Shown here: positions 24,564 to 36,800 of the stretch, piece by piece
How the letters are laid out: every line of letters starts with the position of its first letter
How positions within the stretch are numbered: the first letter of the stretch is position 1
Assembly: GCA_905221615.1 (NCBI GenBank)
Contig: CAJNDT010005866.1
Span: forward strand, 62,001-126,000
DNA: 64,000 nucleotides
Source: Symbiodinium sp. CCMP2592
Taxonomy: Eukaryota > Sar > Dinophyceae > Suessiales > Symbiodiniaceae
Direction of reading: 5' to 3'
The notes under the pieces: generated by a model
What the model saw: only the letters and a program-made list of their open reading frames with translations
Told to the model about the DNA's origin: nothing
Databases searched by the model: none
Position numbers and translations under genes: made by a program

Positions 24564-24687
24564 TACTTAGAGGATCATGGAACTTAGTAACCAGGGTTAT
24601 AAGTAAGGCAACTATACTTATAACTACTTATAACCCCAATTAAAGTACTTATAACCTTACTTACTAAGTCCCATGAACCTCCAAGTA
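24564..24687. mobile_element. TA-bounded MITE-like palindrome, copy 1
   Basis: TACTTAGAGGATCATGGAAC at the left and GTCCCATGAACCTCCAAGTA at the right form an inverted repeat reaching into TTAGTAA/TTACTAA. The AT-rich interior contains TTATAACTACTTATAAC. The element is bounded by TA on both sides, as expected of Tc1/mariner-related (Stowaway-like) MITEs. Relatives: 51,096-51,196 and 60,507-60,630. Confidence 0.75.
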
Positions 24688-24689
24688 CA

Positions 24690-27455
24690 CGTCAACCGAT
24701 CTAAAGTTCCGTGTCCAGGAAAGTGCGCTTTGGCCAGCTGGAGTACGCCGCTGCGGCTGCAGAGAACATGTGACTTGCTAAAGGTTCAGGGTGGATGTTA
24801 GGGTTTAGGGTTTGGGGTTTGGTGAAGTTGAAACACATGACGGTGCTGATGGTGATGGGTGTTATTGAGCAGCTCGTTTTGGCGATAAGGGCCTTGCTCC
24901 CGGTCGAAAGAAGTCAAGATCGAGAGGGTTTCCTTGACATCCCACCGCTCTTTGCGGTTCAGGGTTTTTGTTTTGGTTCCGCTTTACGAGGGGCACGGCC
25001 CGGTCTAGTTGCACTCCCAAACGAGCTGCTGAGATTCTCAACTGCCGAGGGATTTCCAGGTCCCTTTGATCCCGGAGCCACGAGCCCAAATGCAAAAATC
25101 AAAATCGCCTTCGGCACCTCTCCCGATGCTGCAGAAGCCACGCCTCCCAGTACTCACTACTCATGATTGTTGTTTTTCATCACAGGTTGGCTTGAGTTCT
25201 GGTGAGAAAACCTACACTGGTTTTGCCTGTTCATTGTTGTTGGTCCCAGAGGCCAGACGAGCCGACCACAGGCCCAAAAAGACCACTAAACGAACGACCG
25301 CCAAGCCTGACTGATAAACGAGCACCCTGGAATCCCAAGTAAAGCAGAGCATCAGGCAGAAGCCACGAAACACCGATGCCAGGAACCGCCGACCCCCTTC
25401 GAAAAGGATGCCTCACTAAGGAACCTAGCTACTACCTGAGGAATCTTGTTTAAGGTCGGGGGGACCTTAAACCCTAAACCCTACACTCGAACCTCTAAAT
25501 GCCAGGAGCCCGTCTACTTCAATCGCGAGGCTGAAGAGGATTTCCTGCAGCTGCCTGAAGCCCCAGATTGACAGCGTATTCCAGTATAGTTCAGCGTAGT
25601 AGGATAGAGTATAGCATCGTAGGAGGATAGTATAGCATAATACAATATAGTATAGTCGAGTAGTGTCATGTGGTGAGCAGAGAGGGGCCTTCTTCGGCTT
25701 CTCAGGCGGGATTGAGGTTGAGGCGGCAGATTGCAGAGGGCAGCGGCCCAGGGACGCCTGCTTCTCCAATGGCCTGTCGCTGCTGCTACTATTCTTGGTG
25801 TTCCTCCTCCTCTGTTGTGGCCGACGACGCCGAGGAAGACGCGGACGCCGACGACGGCAACGATGACGACGACTTTGTCGTGGTCGTTCTAGCCAAAGAA
25901 AACGCACTGTAGCAGAACTAACCAGTTCACCTTAATGTTTTAATGGGCGTGGGTTTAGCAACGCCGCGCTCGGAACAGGAGCCGCGCACTCACTCACTCC
26001 AAAAAAAGCCCTAGGGTAGAAGCCTGAAAAGTCAGTAGTACTATCATAGTTATACTATTTACATAGCCCAAAAACCCCGTGTGAATTGTCAAGGCCCCAG
26101 CATCACAGCGATCTAAAGCTCCAACCCATAGTCCCGAAGCCTTCTGGATCAAGGCGTGAGCCACCAAAGGAGCTGCAGGTGCCATGCAGCGGTCTGTGTG
26201 GAAGGGGGTTATGGAAGTTTACACCCATTTTGGAGTTCCCTGATTGTAATTATAAACGTATTCTAATTATCAAGGCCCTCTATTCCGGCGGTTTGGGTTT
26301 CAGGGTTGAAGTGCAGAGTTAGGGGAGGTTAGGGTTTCTTTTCTAGGGTTGAGGAGGAGAGAGTTGGGGACCCGGCCGTTCGGGCTTTCGGAACTAGAAC
26401 GCAGGATGTGGCTTTCGAGTCTTGTTTCGTGCTGCACATGTGAGAGTGGAGTTTGCGAATGTTGGCATGCAAGGTCCTCATATGGGGGTGTTGTGTTTAT
26501 CGGTGCTTTTGAAGATTGTTAGCGGTTAGCGGCCGTGGCGACCTCCGGATTCATCGTCGACGGTCACCGGGTCGTGTGTCCCCAATCTGGTTGTGATTTC
26601 TGTGTTTTTTGCAGTACTTCTGATGACAGCTCAACAACCGAGCCCAAGGCTCAGTGTGCCCTGGCTCCCTAAAGACAGGATTCCCCCAAGAGGTCTAGCC
26701 GCTATCTAGCCCTCAAGCTTATTCCCTACCTTCCCTGCCAAGAAGCCTAGTAAGTCTTATTCGACAGGTTCCGACGTCCCCTGACGGCTTCGCGCGTCGG
26801 CCCTGGCCGGAGGTGCCGCTGCGAGCTTGGCGTTAGGGTTTGGGACGGGAGCAGTTTGCGGTTGAAAGCTTTGGGGTTCGGTGATGATAGGGTCGAGTCG
26901 GGGTCTGGTTGTGCTCGTCTGGCTGAGGGCTTTGGCTTTGCGCTATCGGGTCCGAGCCAGGGGTTTTGGGATGAAGGCGATATGCCCTGGGTAGTGGTGG
27001 GGGCATTGCAGTGGTGTGAGCTTCTGCACAGGAAAATTTGATGCCAGATAGCTGGACACTGAAAAACTTTTGATCCCCATATAAGAAGCAAGTTCAGGAC
27101 CCCAACTTCTAGACTCTACACCCAAGACCACCGATCTGTCTACGCTTCAGCTCCCAAGCTGGAATCAGGAACCTTAGAATAGTTGGTTCAATACAATGCT
27201 AGCTAGCAGTCGTCTGAATCAATCTATCGACTATTGTGACGATTCGTTTCCGTTGTATATATATATATATATATATATATGAGGCAGGAACCTTTATGTA
27301 TAATGTGTCGCTCGTTCTTTGTGTAAATACTACAAATAAATCGTCTATGCACTGCAACATTATGTTTAGTGTTCCTCATCGACAGCTGCCTGATGGGACA
27401 GAACCATTGGAGGGTCGATGAGCATGGCACGTGCAACAACTTCGGAGGCACCGCA
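24690..27455. other. Unassigned DNA with scattered short repeats
   Basis: Includes a short TTTAGGG run near 24,800, a TATAG-rich tract at about 25,575-25,665 and a TA microsatellite at 27,256-27,280. Frames of 146 codons (minus, 25,467-25,907) and 123 codons (plus, 24,795-25,166) lack recognisable domains. Confidence 0.35.
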
Positions 27456-27461
27456 AGCACT

Positions 27462-29896
27462 GACTGCTATTTTGAAACAGGGCCCTCGCCTGTCTGACTA
27501 GGTTGGAGGCGTCCCACCCTCTCTTCTTGAACGTATGCTCGCTTCCCGCTTTTTTGAAAGGTAACGGGGATAGACAGGATCTCTTTCCCCTACCTAGAAA
27601 GAAGGAGGCCTATGCTCATGGTTTAACGGGGCTCTCTTCTTGCTCGATAACTCCTAGGGACCTGTCTGTCGGTTTATGGACATGGAGCTTTCTTCTGTCT
27701 CATTAGATTGGATGAAGCTTTCAGTCCCCTCTTGTCGAAGATGAGGTAGAAGGCTTTTCGAGAAGCCAGAAGAAGCTCTGCCCTCTCTTGCCAGGGGTCT
27801 CTTCCTCCGCTCTCTTCTAGAAAGAAGCTGTCTTCTCTTACCAGGAGTAACTTGGAGTGAGTTCTCTCCTTGTTTCAGAGGATGAGGTAGAGGGCTTCTC
27901 ATCTCCTGTTTGAAGGCCGGACGAAGGGAGGACCAGACGTCTCTCGTCAAGGTTGGAAGTTTGGAAGAGCTCCATGCTTTCTTCTTGATCGTAAGATCTC
28001 TTCCTTTGTCTTGCAGAAGAGAGGGAGTGGGGGGGGGTGGCTTTGTCCTCTCTTGCTAGGAGTGAGGTCTCTTCACTGTTCTCAAGACTAAGACTTACCA
28101 AGAGGTAAGTAATGGAGCTCGCTTCTCTCACCACGAATAACTTGCAGGGGAGCCCTCTTGTTGCTTTAGAGCATGAGGTGGAGGAGTTCTCTTTCTTTTG
28201 GAAGGTTGAGGAGAGGACCAGACTTCTTTGTTTGAAGGTTGGGGGAGCCCCACCCTTTTTCTTGAGCGTATGCTCTCTTCCATTGTCTGAAGAGGTAAAG
28301 TTTTGTATAGGCAGGATCACCTTCCCTTACCTAGAGAGAAAGTTGGCCTCCTCTTGATGACTGGGGAAACTAAAATATCTTTAAAAGGGCAGCACGAATC
28401 AAAAATACAGGGCGCCGCGACCGTAAAACCCCACAAGCAAGCAGAGCTCTTTTCTTTCTCGATAGCTTGGAGGGGCCTGTCTGTCATTTTTGAGATGGAG
28501 CTCTCTTCTGATCGGAAGCTCTCTTCCATGTTTTGAAGAGGAGGGGGGAGATGGTCAGGGGTTCTCGCCCCTGACTAAGAGAGAAAGGAATCTTCTTGTC
28601 GACTGTCGACAGCGAGGTGAACACACCTCTCTTCTTTCTCGAGAAATTGGAGGAGCCTCTCTTCTGAGTTGTTGCGGTGGAAGACCTGTCAGGGGATCTC
28701 TTCCTCCATCAAAGGGTGCAGGAGCAGCCCTCTTCTGTCTTGCGAAATTGGAGGGAGCTTTCTTCCTGCTTTGGACGATTACGTTGAGAACTCAATAACC
28801 TGGAAGTGCCGGCCTATCTTATTTCGAAATCGAGCTCTCTTCTGTGTCATTGGGTTGGATGAAGCTCTCAGTCTCCTCTTGTCGAGGCTGAGGCAGCGGG
28901 CTTTTCTGTTTGGAACGAGGAAGAGGAGATACTCAGGAGCTTTCTTAATTTCCCTTGCCAAGAAAGAAAGGAGGTAGACGGAGCGCCCTTCTCTCTCGCG
29001 AAGTTGGAGCGGCTTGACTGCTATTTTGAAACAGGGCCCTCGTCTGTCTCACAAGGTTGGAGGAACCGCCCTCTCTTCTTGAACGTATAGGGTATGCTTG
29101 CTTCCCTCTTTTGCAAGGTAATGGGGGTAGTCAGGGTCTCCTTCCCTTATACCTAGAAAGAAGGAGGTCTATGCTCATGGTTTAACGGAGCTCTCTTCTT
29201 GCTCGATAACTCGTAGGGACCTGTCTGTCAGTTTATGGAAATGGAGCTTTCTTCTGTCCCATTAGATTGGATGAAGCTTTCAGTCCCCTCTTGTCGAAGA
29301 TGAGGTAGAAGGCTTTTCGAGAAGCCAGGGGAGCTTTGCCCTCTCTTGCCAGGGGTCTCGTCCTCTACCGAGAGGTACCGGAGCTCTCTTCTAGAAAGCA
29401 GCTGTCTTCTCTGACCAGGAGTAACTTGGAGTGAGTTCTCTTCTTGTTTGAGAGGATGAGGTAGAGGGCTTCTCATCTCCTGTTTGAAGGCCGGACGAAG
29501 GAGGACCAGACGTCTCTCGTCAAGGCTGGAAGTTTGGAAGAGCTCCATGCTTTCTTCTTGATCGTAAGATCTCTTCCTTTGTCTTGCAGAAGAGAGGGAG
29601 TAGGGGGGTGGCCAAGAGCGACCGCACTACCTGGGTGCTGGGTTCAGTACGGCTTGCTAGGAGTGAGGTCTCTTCACCGTTCTCAAGACTAAGAAGCCAC
29701 GTACCAAGAGGTGAGTAATGGAGCTCGCCGCTCTTACTACGAATAACTTGCAGGGGAGCTCTCTTGTTGTTTTAGAGCATGAGGTGGAGGAGTTCTCTTT
29801 CTTGTGGAAGGTTGAGGAGAGGACCAGACCAGACTTCTTTGTTTGAATCTTGGGGGGCCCCACCCCTTTTCTTGAGCGCACGCTCTCTTCCATTTT
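27462..29896. repeat. Higher-order satellite array, block 1
   Basis: First part of a tandem array with a ~1.57-kb higher-order unit. The anchor TGACTGCTATTTTGAAACAG occurs at about 27,465 and 29,018, 1,553 bp apart. Each unit is built of degenerate ~45-60-bp subunits carrying GAGCTCTCTTCT. The block ends exactly after CTCTTCCATTTT, where intact units continue CTGAAGAGG. That continuation resumes at 33,814. Open frames within it repeat with the array and show no domain, so I treat it as a satellite. Confidence 0.9.
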
Positions 29897-29939
29897 TCAC
29901 CAAACAGGTACGGTTTGGGGTTCTCTTCTCAGAAAAAAG

Positions 29940-30478
29940 GTGGGCCGCGGTGGGTTGGATGGCTGGGCCGCAGCAAACTGGCTGGGCTCCCATTGGGCTC
30001 CCTTCATGTTTCCTTTCTAGGCTCCTGGGTTGGACGGGTGGGACGCGGCGAAGGACCTGGGCTCCCTTTCACTTCCCTTCATGTTTCCTTTCTGGGCTCC
30101 TGGGTTGGACAGGTGGGCTGCGGCAAAGGACCTGGCCATTTCACTTCCCTTCATGTTTCCTTTCTGGGCTCCTGGGTTGGACGGGTGGGACGCGGCGAAG
30201 GACCTGGGCTCCCCTTCACTTCCCTTCATGGGCACTTCCCCCTTTCTGGGCTCCTGGGTTGGACGGGTGGGACGCGGCAAAGGACCTGGGCTCCCCTTCA
30301 CTTCCCCCTTTCTGGGCTCCTGGGTTGGACGGGTGGGCCGCGGCGAAGGACCTGGGCTCCCCTTCATTTCCGTACATGTTTCCTTTCTGGGCTCCTGGGT
30401 TGGACAGGTGGGCTGCGGCAAAGGACCTGAGCTCCCGCTGGGTTCCCTTAATGTTTCCTTTCTGGGCGCCTGGTCTGC
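29940..30478. repeat. Tandem repeat of ~66-81 bp, six or more units
   Basis: GGCTCCTGGGTTGGAC recurs at about 30,018, 30,097, 30,167, 30,249, 30,316 and 30,390. Units end with AAGGACCTGGGCTCCC and often include TTCATGTTTCCTTTCT. Long frames run through on both strands (up to 353 codons) because of the repeat. Unit lengths vary and are not all multiples of three, so coding is unlikely. Confidence 0.85.
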
Positions 30479-30479
30479 C

Positions 30480-32200
30480 ACAAACGTCTACAGCAGAGGC
30501 CAGGTATCCGGTATCCTGTCTTGCAAGGCAGCAATGCTGTAACAGGTGTGTGTTTTTCCGTGCGTGGTTTCTGCTGCAGCAAGATCCTGTGGACGACGCT
30601 CTTCGTTCGGTCTGCGGAAAAATCGTCAATGGTTCCGTGCAAAAGAAGATTTTCGTTCGCCTTAGAAGCCGACAAACCTCTTCGCGCTTCTTTTTGCCAA
30701 GTTTGCACGGCAAAGTTCCCAATTGCTCCGTCCGACAGGCGACCGATCCGTATACCAACCTGCTTCGTGCTTCTCCCGCAATCATCTACAGCAAAAGTCA
30801 GGTATCCTGTTTTGCAAAGCAGCAATGTTGTAATAGTTAGTTGGTCGAATACGATGTTCGCTGTCCTTGTATAGGTAACATGTCTGACTGTGTCGCTTAA
30901 TGTGCCAATGACATGATCTTTGGCTCAAGTAATGAGAAAAGAGGTACGCTTGCAGCTTGTGTTCCTCTTCGGGCTGGGCTTCCCTTTTGGGTTTCCTTGC
31001 TTTGTCCGGCGATCCTACCCCAATATCGTTGTGCTGCTGTTGAGGGTCGGACTAACTCAGTTGCGGGAAAGTTGTTTGTGTGTGTGTGTGTGTGTGTGGG
31101 TGTTCTCCTGTGCGGTCTTCTTTTCGCCAAGTTTGCGCGGCAAAGTTCCCGCTTTTCCCCGTGCGACAGCCAATCGATACGTAAACCAACCTCTTTTGTG
31201 CTTCTTCCACAAACGTCTACAGCAGAGGCCAGGTATCCGGTATCCTGTCTTGCAAGGCAGCAATGTTGTAACAGTTGCGGGAAGGTTGTGTGTTCTTCCG
31301 TGCGTGGTTTCTGCGGCAGCAAGATCCTGTGGACGACGTTCTTCGTTTTGTCTGCGGGCAAAATCGTCAATGCTTCCGTGTAAAGGGCAACTTGTGTGTT
31401 TCTCCGTGCGTGGTTTCTGCGGCAGCAAGATCCTGTGGACGACGTTCTTCGTTTTGTCGGCGAAAAAATCGTCAACGGTTTCGTGTAAAGAAAGACTATT
31501 CTTTGCGATGTAAGCCGACAAACCCCTTTGTCCTTTGTGTTTCTTTTTGCCAAGTTCGCGCGGCAAAGTTCCTACCTTTTCCCGTGTGGCAGCCAACCGA
31601 TCTGTATACCAACTTGTTTTTCGCTTCTTCCACAGACGTCTACAGCAGAGGCCACGTATCCTGTCTCGCAAAACGGCAATGTTGCGTGTTTTTTCCGTGC
31701 GTGGTTGCTGCGGCAGCAAGATCCTGTGGATCTTCGTTCGGTTTGCGGACAAAATCGTGAATGGTTCCGTGTAAAGAAAGATTTTTGTTTTGTGTTGTAA
31801 GCCGACGCACCCCTGTGCGCGCTTCTTTTCGCCAAAATTGCGCCGCAAAGTTCACACTCTTTTCCCGTGAGACAGCCAACCGATCCGTATACCAACCTGT
31901 TTTGCGCTTCTTCCACAAACGTTTACGGCAGAGGCCACATATCCTGTCTTGCAAAACGGCAATGTTGTGTGTGTGTGTGTGTGTGTTTTTTCCGTGCGTG
32001 GTTTCTGCGGTAGCTAGATTCTATGGTTCTTCGTTCGGTCTGCAGAAAAAGTCGTGAATGGTTCCGTGTAAAGAAAGATTTTTGTTTTGTGTTGTAAGCC
32101 GACGCACCCCTTTGCGCGCTTCTTGTCGCCAAAATTGCACGGCAAAGTTCACACTTTTTTTCCCGTGCGACAGCCAACCGATCCATATGAGCGCGGCGGT
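30480..32200. repeat. Tandem repeat of ~290-300 bp
   Basis: The anchor CTACAGCAGAGGCC or a close variant lies near 30,487, 30,785, 31,215, 31,638 and 31,920. Each unit also has CGTGCGTGGTTTCTGCGGCA, GGTTCCGTGTAAAGAAAGA and CGGCAAAGTTC. One unit carries an internal ~105-bp duplication (31,285-31,500). GTGTGT microsatellites interrupt at about 31,075 and 31,968. The copies continue at 33,140-33,620. Confidence 0.85.
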
Positions 32201-32263
32201 TATTTGGTCTTATTGTGTGAAGAGTACAGCGGGACATGGTAATACCGGTTTTGCCAGCGTTAT

Positions 32264-32710
32264 TTGGGGAACGAGATAGGGCCCGCAGTTAAAACGAGAC
32301 CGTTAAGAAAGTACATACCGTACATATTCATAGTTACTAAACGTTATCAATCATAATTATGTGCTTGCTTAAATGGGTACTTGTTAGTAGATATAACTGT
32401 GTGTGTGTAAATATGTATATATATATATACACATACAACTCTACATATTTGTCGTTCTTTATTCTATGTCTCTCTCTCTTTGTCTCTCTTTCTGTCCCTT
32501 TCCTTTTCTTCCTTCCTTTCCATACAGCAAGATGGCAGTCGTTTCCGAATGGCTAGAAGCGCAGGTGTGACATGGCCAATTTTCGGTTTCGAGTGTCGGA
32601 TCAGAACGAGATAGAGAACGAGATAGTTTACATTTGCCACTTTGGTCCCAGAAGGTCAGAACCCCTTCCTTGTGTAGAACAGTACTAGTACGACGACGAC
32701 GACGACGACG

Positions 32711-32747
<37 letters not shown>

Positions 32748-33128
32748 ACAGTACTACTTGTTCTGCTAGAACTACTAGTGCTACAAGTGCTGCTAGTATA
32801 AGTAGTACTTCTTGTACTAATCGTATTACTAGTAGTACTGGCACTCCTAGTATTCGTAGGATTGCTAGTATTACCCGTACTATTGCCACGGCCACTGCCA
32901 CGGTCGCCGCCCCTGCCGCTGCTCCTGCTCCTGCTCCTGCAATTGCTACTGCTACTGCTGCCGCTACTGCTGATGTTTGTGAAGCCGTTGCTCTTGTCAC
33001 TGCTGCTACAGCATTAAACCTTTATGGCATGCAGATGTGTGTAGCATGTGCTCGAACGAGATCCCCAAATATCTGACATTCATCTGGAATCCAGTCCTTC
33101 TTGGGGAACGAGATAAGGGCCCGCAGTA
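32264..33128. repeat. 810-bp segment between ~27-bp direct repeats
   Basis: TTGGGGAACGAGATAGGGCC at 32,264 recurs as TTGGGGAACGAGATAAGGGC at 33,101, both continuing to CCCGCAGT. The segment between interrupts the ~295-bp repeat family. AACGAGAT also occurs internally near 32,606, 32,618 and 33,055. Confidence 0.7.
32690..33008. repeat. ACG/ACT/GCT triplet tract
   Basis: Pure ACG, then ACT triplets grade into imperfect TACTAGTAC- and GCTACTGCT-type triplets for about 310 bp. The Ala/Val-rich minus-strand frame is an artefact of this. Confidence 0.9.
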
Positions 33129-33139
33129 AGGATACGCGT

Positions 33140-33640
33140 CCTTCAGCCGAAAACCAAATAAACTTCGTCGCTCATATAGCAACCTCTGTTGTGCTTCTTC
33201 CTCCAATGTCTACAGCGGAGGCAAGGAATCCTGTTTTGCAAAACGGTAATGTTATGAAAATTGAGGAGAAGTTGCGTTTTTTCTTTGTGCGGTTCCTGCG
33301 GCAACAAAATCTTGTGGACAATGCTCTTCGTTCGGTCAGCAGAGAAAACGTGAATGGTTCCGTGTTAAGAGAGCTTTTTGTTTGCTTTGTAAGCCGACAA
33401 ATCCTTCCTACCTTTCTTGCCAAACATGCACGGCAAAGTTCTCGTTTTCTTCCCGTCCGACAGCCAACCGAAGCGAACACCAAGCTCTTTTGCACTTCGT
33501 CCGCGAACGTTTGCAGCAGAGGCCAGGTATCCTGTTTTGCAAAGGCAACAATGTGGCAGTTGCGGGAGAAATGTGCATGTTTTCCGTGCATGGTGTTGCA
33601 GCAAGATCCTCTGAACGATGCTCCCTGGACCCTCCCAAAA
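33140..33640. repeat. ~295-bp tandem repeats, continued
   Basis: Two further diverged units, with TCTACAGCGGAGGC near 33,209 and TTTGCAGCAGAGGCC near 33,510, about 301 bp apart. Confidence 0.8.
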
Positions 33641-33813
33641 ACCTTCCCACATGCTTGAGTCCCACCACCCACTCTTCTTTCGCAGAAATATATCGCCCAA
33701 TGCCTAATTCTTCTTCGCAACATCTGCTGGCGAAGCCAGATTGGGATCCAACACATTCCAACTTGAACCGGTATGATTCGATGCATTCTGTTTGGGGTCT
33801 TCGCTGGTGTAAT

Positions 33814-36800
33814 CTGAAGAGGTAAAGTTTTGTATAGGCAGGATCACCTTCCCTTACCTAGAGAGAAAGTTGGCCTCCTCTTGATGACTGGGGAAACTAC
33901 AATATCTTTAAAAGGGCAGCACGAATCAAAAATACAGGGCGCCGCGACCGTAAAACCCCACAAGCAAGCAGAGCTCTTTTCTTTCTCGATAGCTTGGAGG
34001 GGCCTGTCTGTCATTTTTGAGATGGAGCTCTCTTCTGATCGGAAGCTCTCTTCCATGTTTTGAAGAGGAGGGGTCGCTCTCTTCTGTATCATTGGATTCA
34101 GCGGGCTTTTCTGTTTGGAACGAGGAAGAGGAGATACTCAGGAGCTCTCTTAATTTCCCTTGCCAAGAGAGAAAGGAGGCTTCTTCTGGCCGACTGAGGG
34201 GTAGACGGAGCGCTCTTCTCTCTCGCGAAGTTGGAGGGGCTTGACTGCTATTTTGAAACAGGGCCCTCGTCTGTCTCACAAGGTTGGAGGAGTCCCACCC
34301 TCTCTTCTTGAACGTATAGGGTATGCTTGCTTCCCTCTTTTGCTAGGTAATGGGGGTAGTCAGGGTCTCCTTCCCTTATACCTAGAAAGAAGGAGGTCCA
34401 TGCTCATGGTTTAACGGAGCTCTCTTCTTGCTCGATAACTCGTAGGGACCTGTCTGTCTGTTTATTTATGGACATGGAGCTTTCTTCTGTCTCATTAGAT
34501 TGGATGAAGCTTTCAGTCCCCTCTTGTCGAAGATGAGGTAGAAGGCTTTTCGAGAAGCCAGGGGAGCTCTGCCCTCTCTTGCCACGGGGTCTCCTCCTCC
34601 ACCGAGGGATAACGGAGCTCTCTTCTAGAAAGCAGCTGTGTTCTCTGACCAGGAGTAACTTGGAGTGAGTTCTCTTCTTGTTTGAGAGGATGAGGTAGAG
34701 GGCTTCTCATCTCCTGTTTGAAGGCCGGACGAAGGGAGGACCAGACGTCTCTCGTCAAGGTTGGAAGTTTGGAAGAGCTCCATGCTTTCTTCTTGATCGT
34801 AAGCTCTTTTCCTTTGTCTTGTAGAAGAGAGGGAGTGGGGGGGTGGCTCTGTCCTCTCTTGCTAGGAATGAGGTCTCTTCACTGTTTTCAAGACTAAGAC
34901 TTACCAAGAGGTAAGTAATGGAGCTCGCTTCTCTCACCACGAATAACTTGCAGGGGAGCCCTCTTGTTGTTTTAGAGCATGAGGTGGAGGAGTTCTGATT
35001 CTTGTGGAAGGTTGAGGAGAGGACCAGACTTCTTTGTTTGAAGGTTGGGGGAGCCCCACCCTTTCTCTTGAGCGTAGGCTCTCTTCCATTTTCTGAAGAG
35101 GCAAAGTTTTTGTATAGGCAGGATCACCTTCCCTTACCTAGAGAGAAAGTTGGCCTCCTCTTGATGACTGGGGAAACTACAATATCTTTAAAAGGGCAGC
35201 ACGAATCAAAAATACAGGGCGCCGCGACCGTAAAACCCCACAAGCCAGCAGAGCTCTTTTCTTTCTCGATAACTTGGAGGGGCCTGTCTGTCATTTTTGA
35301 GATGGAGCTCTCTTCTGATCGGAAGCTCTCTTCCATGTTCTGAAGAGGAGGGGGGAGATGGTCAGGAGTTCTCGCCCCTGACTAAGAGAGAAAGGAATCT
35401 TCTTGTCGACTGTCGACAGCGAGGTAAACACACCTCTCTTCTTTCTCGAGAAATTGGAGGAGCCTCTCTTCTGAGTTGTTGGGGTGGAAGACCTGTCAGG
35501 GGATCTCTTCCTCCATCAAAGGGTGCAGGAGCAGCCCTCTTCTGTCTTGCGAAATTGGAGGGAGCTTTCTTCCTGCTTTGGACGATTACGTTGAGAACTC
35601 AACCTGGAAGTGCCGGCCTATCTTATTTCGAAATCGAGCTCTCTTCTGTATCATTGGGTTGGATGAAGCTCTCAGTCTCCTCTTGTCGAAGCGAGGCAGC
35701 GGGCTTTTCTGTTTGGAACGAGGAAGAGGAGATACTCAGGAGCTTTCTTAATTTCCCTTGCCAAGAAAGAAAGGAGGCTTCTTCTGGCCGACTGAGGGGT
35801 AGACGGAGCGCTCTTCTCTCTCGCGAAGTTGGAGGGGCTTGACTGCTATTTTGAAACAGGGCCCTCGTCTGTCTCACAAGGTTGGAGGAGTCCCACCCTC
35901 TCTTCTTGAACGTATAGGGTATGCTTGCTTCCCTCTTTTGCTAGGTAATGGGGGTAGTCAGGGTCTCCTTCCCTTATACCTAGAAAGAAGGAGGTCTATG
36001 CTCATGGTTTAACGGAGCTCTCTTCTTGCTCGATAACTCGTAGGGACCTGTCTGTCTGTTTATTTATGGACATGGAGCTTTCTTCTGTCTCATTAGATTG
36101 GATGAAGCTTTCAGTCCCCTCTTGTCGAAGATGAGGTAGAAGGCTTTTCGAGAAGCCAGGGGAGCTCTGCCCTCTCTTGCCAGGGGTCTCGTCCTCTACC
36201 GAGAGGTAACGGAGCTCTGTTCTAGAAAGCAGCTGTCTTCTCTGACCAGGCGTAACTTGGAGTGAGTTCTCTTCTTGTTTGAGAGGATGCGGTAGAGGGC
36301 TTCTCATCTCCTGTTTGAAGGCCGGACGAAGGGAGGACCAGACGTCTCTCGTCAAGGTTGGAAGTTTGGAAGAGCTCCATGCTTTCTTCTTGATCGTAAG
36401 CTCTTTTCCTTTGTCTTGCAGAAGAGAGGGAGTAGGGGGGTGGCCAAGAGCGACCGCACTACCTGGGTGCTGGGTTCAATACGGCTTGCTAGGAGTGAGG
36501 TCTCTTCACTGTTCTCAAGAGTAAGAAGCGACGTACCAAGAGGTGAGTAATGGAGCTCGCCGCTCTTACTACGAATAACTTGCAGGGGAGCTCTCTTGTT
36601 GTTTTAGAGCATGAGGTGGAGGAGTTCTCTTTCTTGTGGAAGGTTGAGGAGAGGACCAGACCAGACTTCTTTGTTTGAATCTTGGGGGGCCCCACCCTTT
36701 TTCTTGAGCGCACGCTCTCTTCCATTTTCTGAAGAAGTATAGTTGGATAGGCAGGATCTCCTTTCCTTACCTAGAGAGAAAGTTGGCCTCCTCTCGATGA

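Larger units (their letters stand above)
29897..33813. mobile_element. 3.9-kb insertion into the higher-order satellite
   Basis: Its borders are defined by comparison with intact satellite units (28,270, 35,085, 36,712 and 53,306), which read TTCCATTTTCTGAAGAGG or nearly so across the site. No clear target duplication and only a weak CACCA inverted match at the ends. It holds two tandem-repeat families (29,940-30,478 and 30,480-33,620), a triplet tract, and no recognisable transposase. It could be a non-autonomous element or a recombination product. Confidence 0.6.

Noticed and set aside
28297..28536. Repeated conserved-looking 70-80-codon frames in the higher-order satellite
   Set aside because: The peptide recurs because the DNA repeats. 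Copies show changes in all codon positions and the opposite strand is open as well.
29779..30840. 353-codon plus-strand open frame
   Set aside because: It runs through the ~66-81-bp and ~295-bp tandem repeats. The opposite strand and other frames are open too, and unit lengths do not keep frame.
30913..30929. TTTGGCTCAAG, matching the 3' half of the dinoflagellate spliced leader
   Set aside because: Only the last 11 of 22 bases match, and no coding sequence follows. It lies in repeat DNA, where a chance match in 64 kb on two strands is not negligible. I do not count it as a retroposed mRNA relic.
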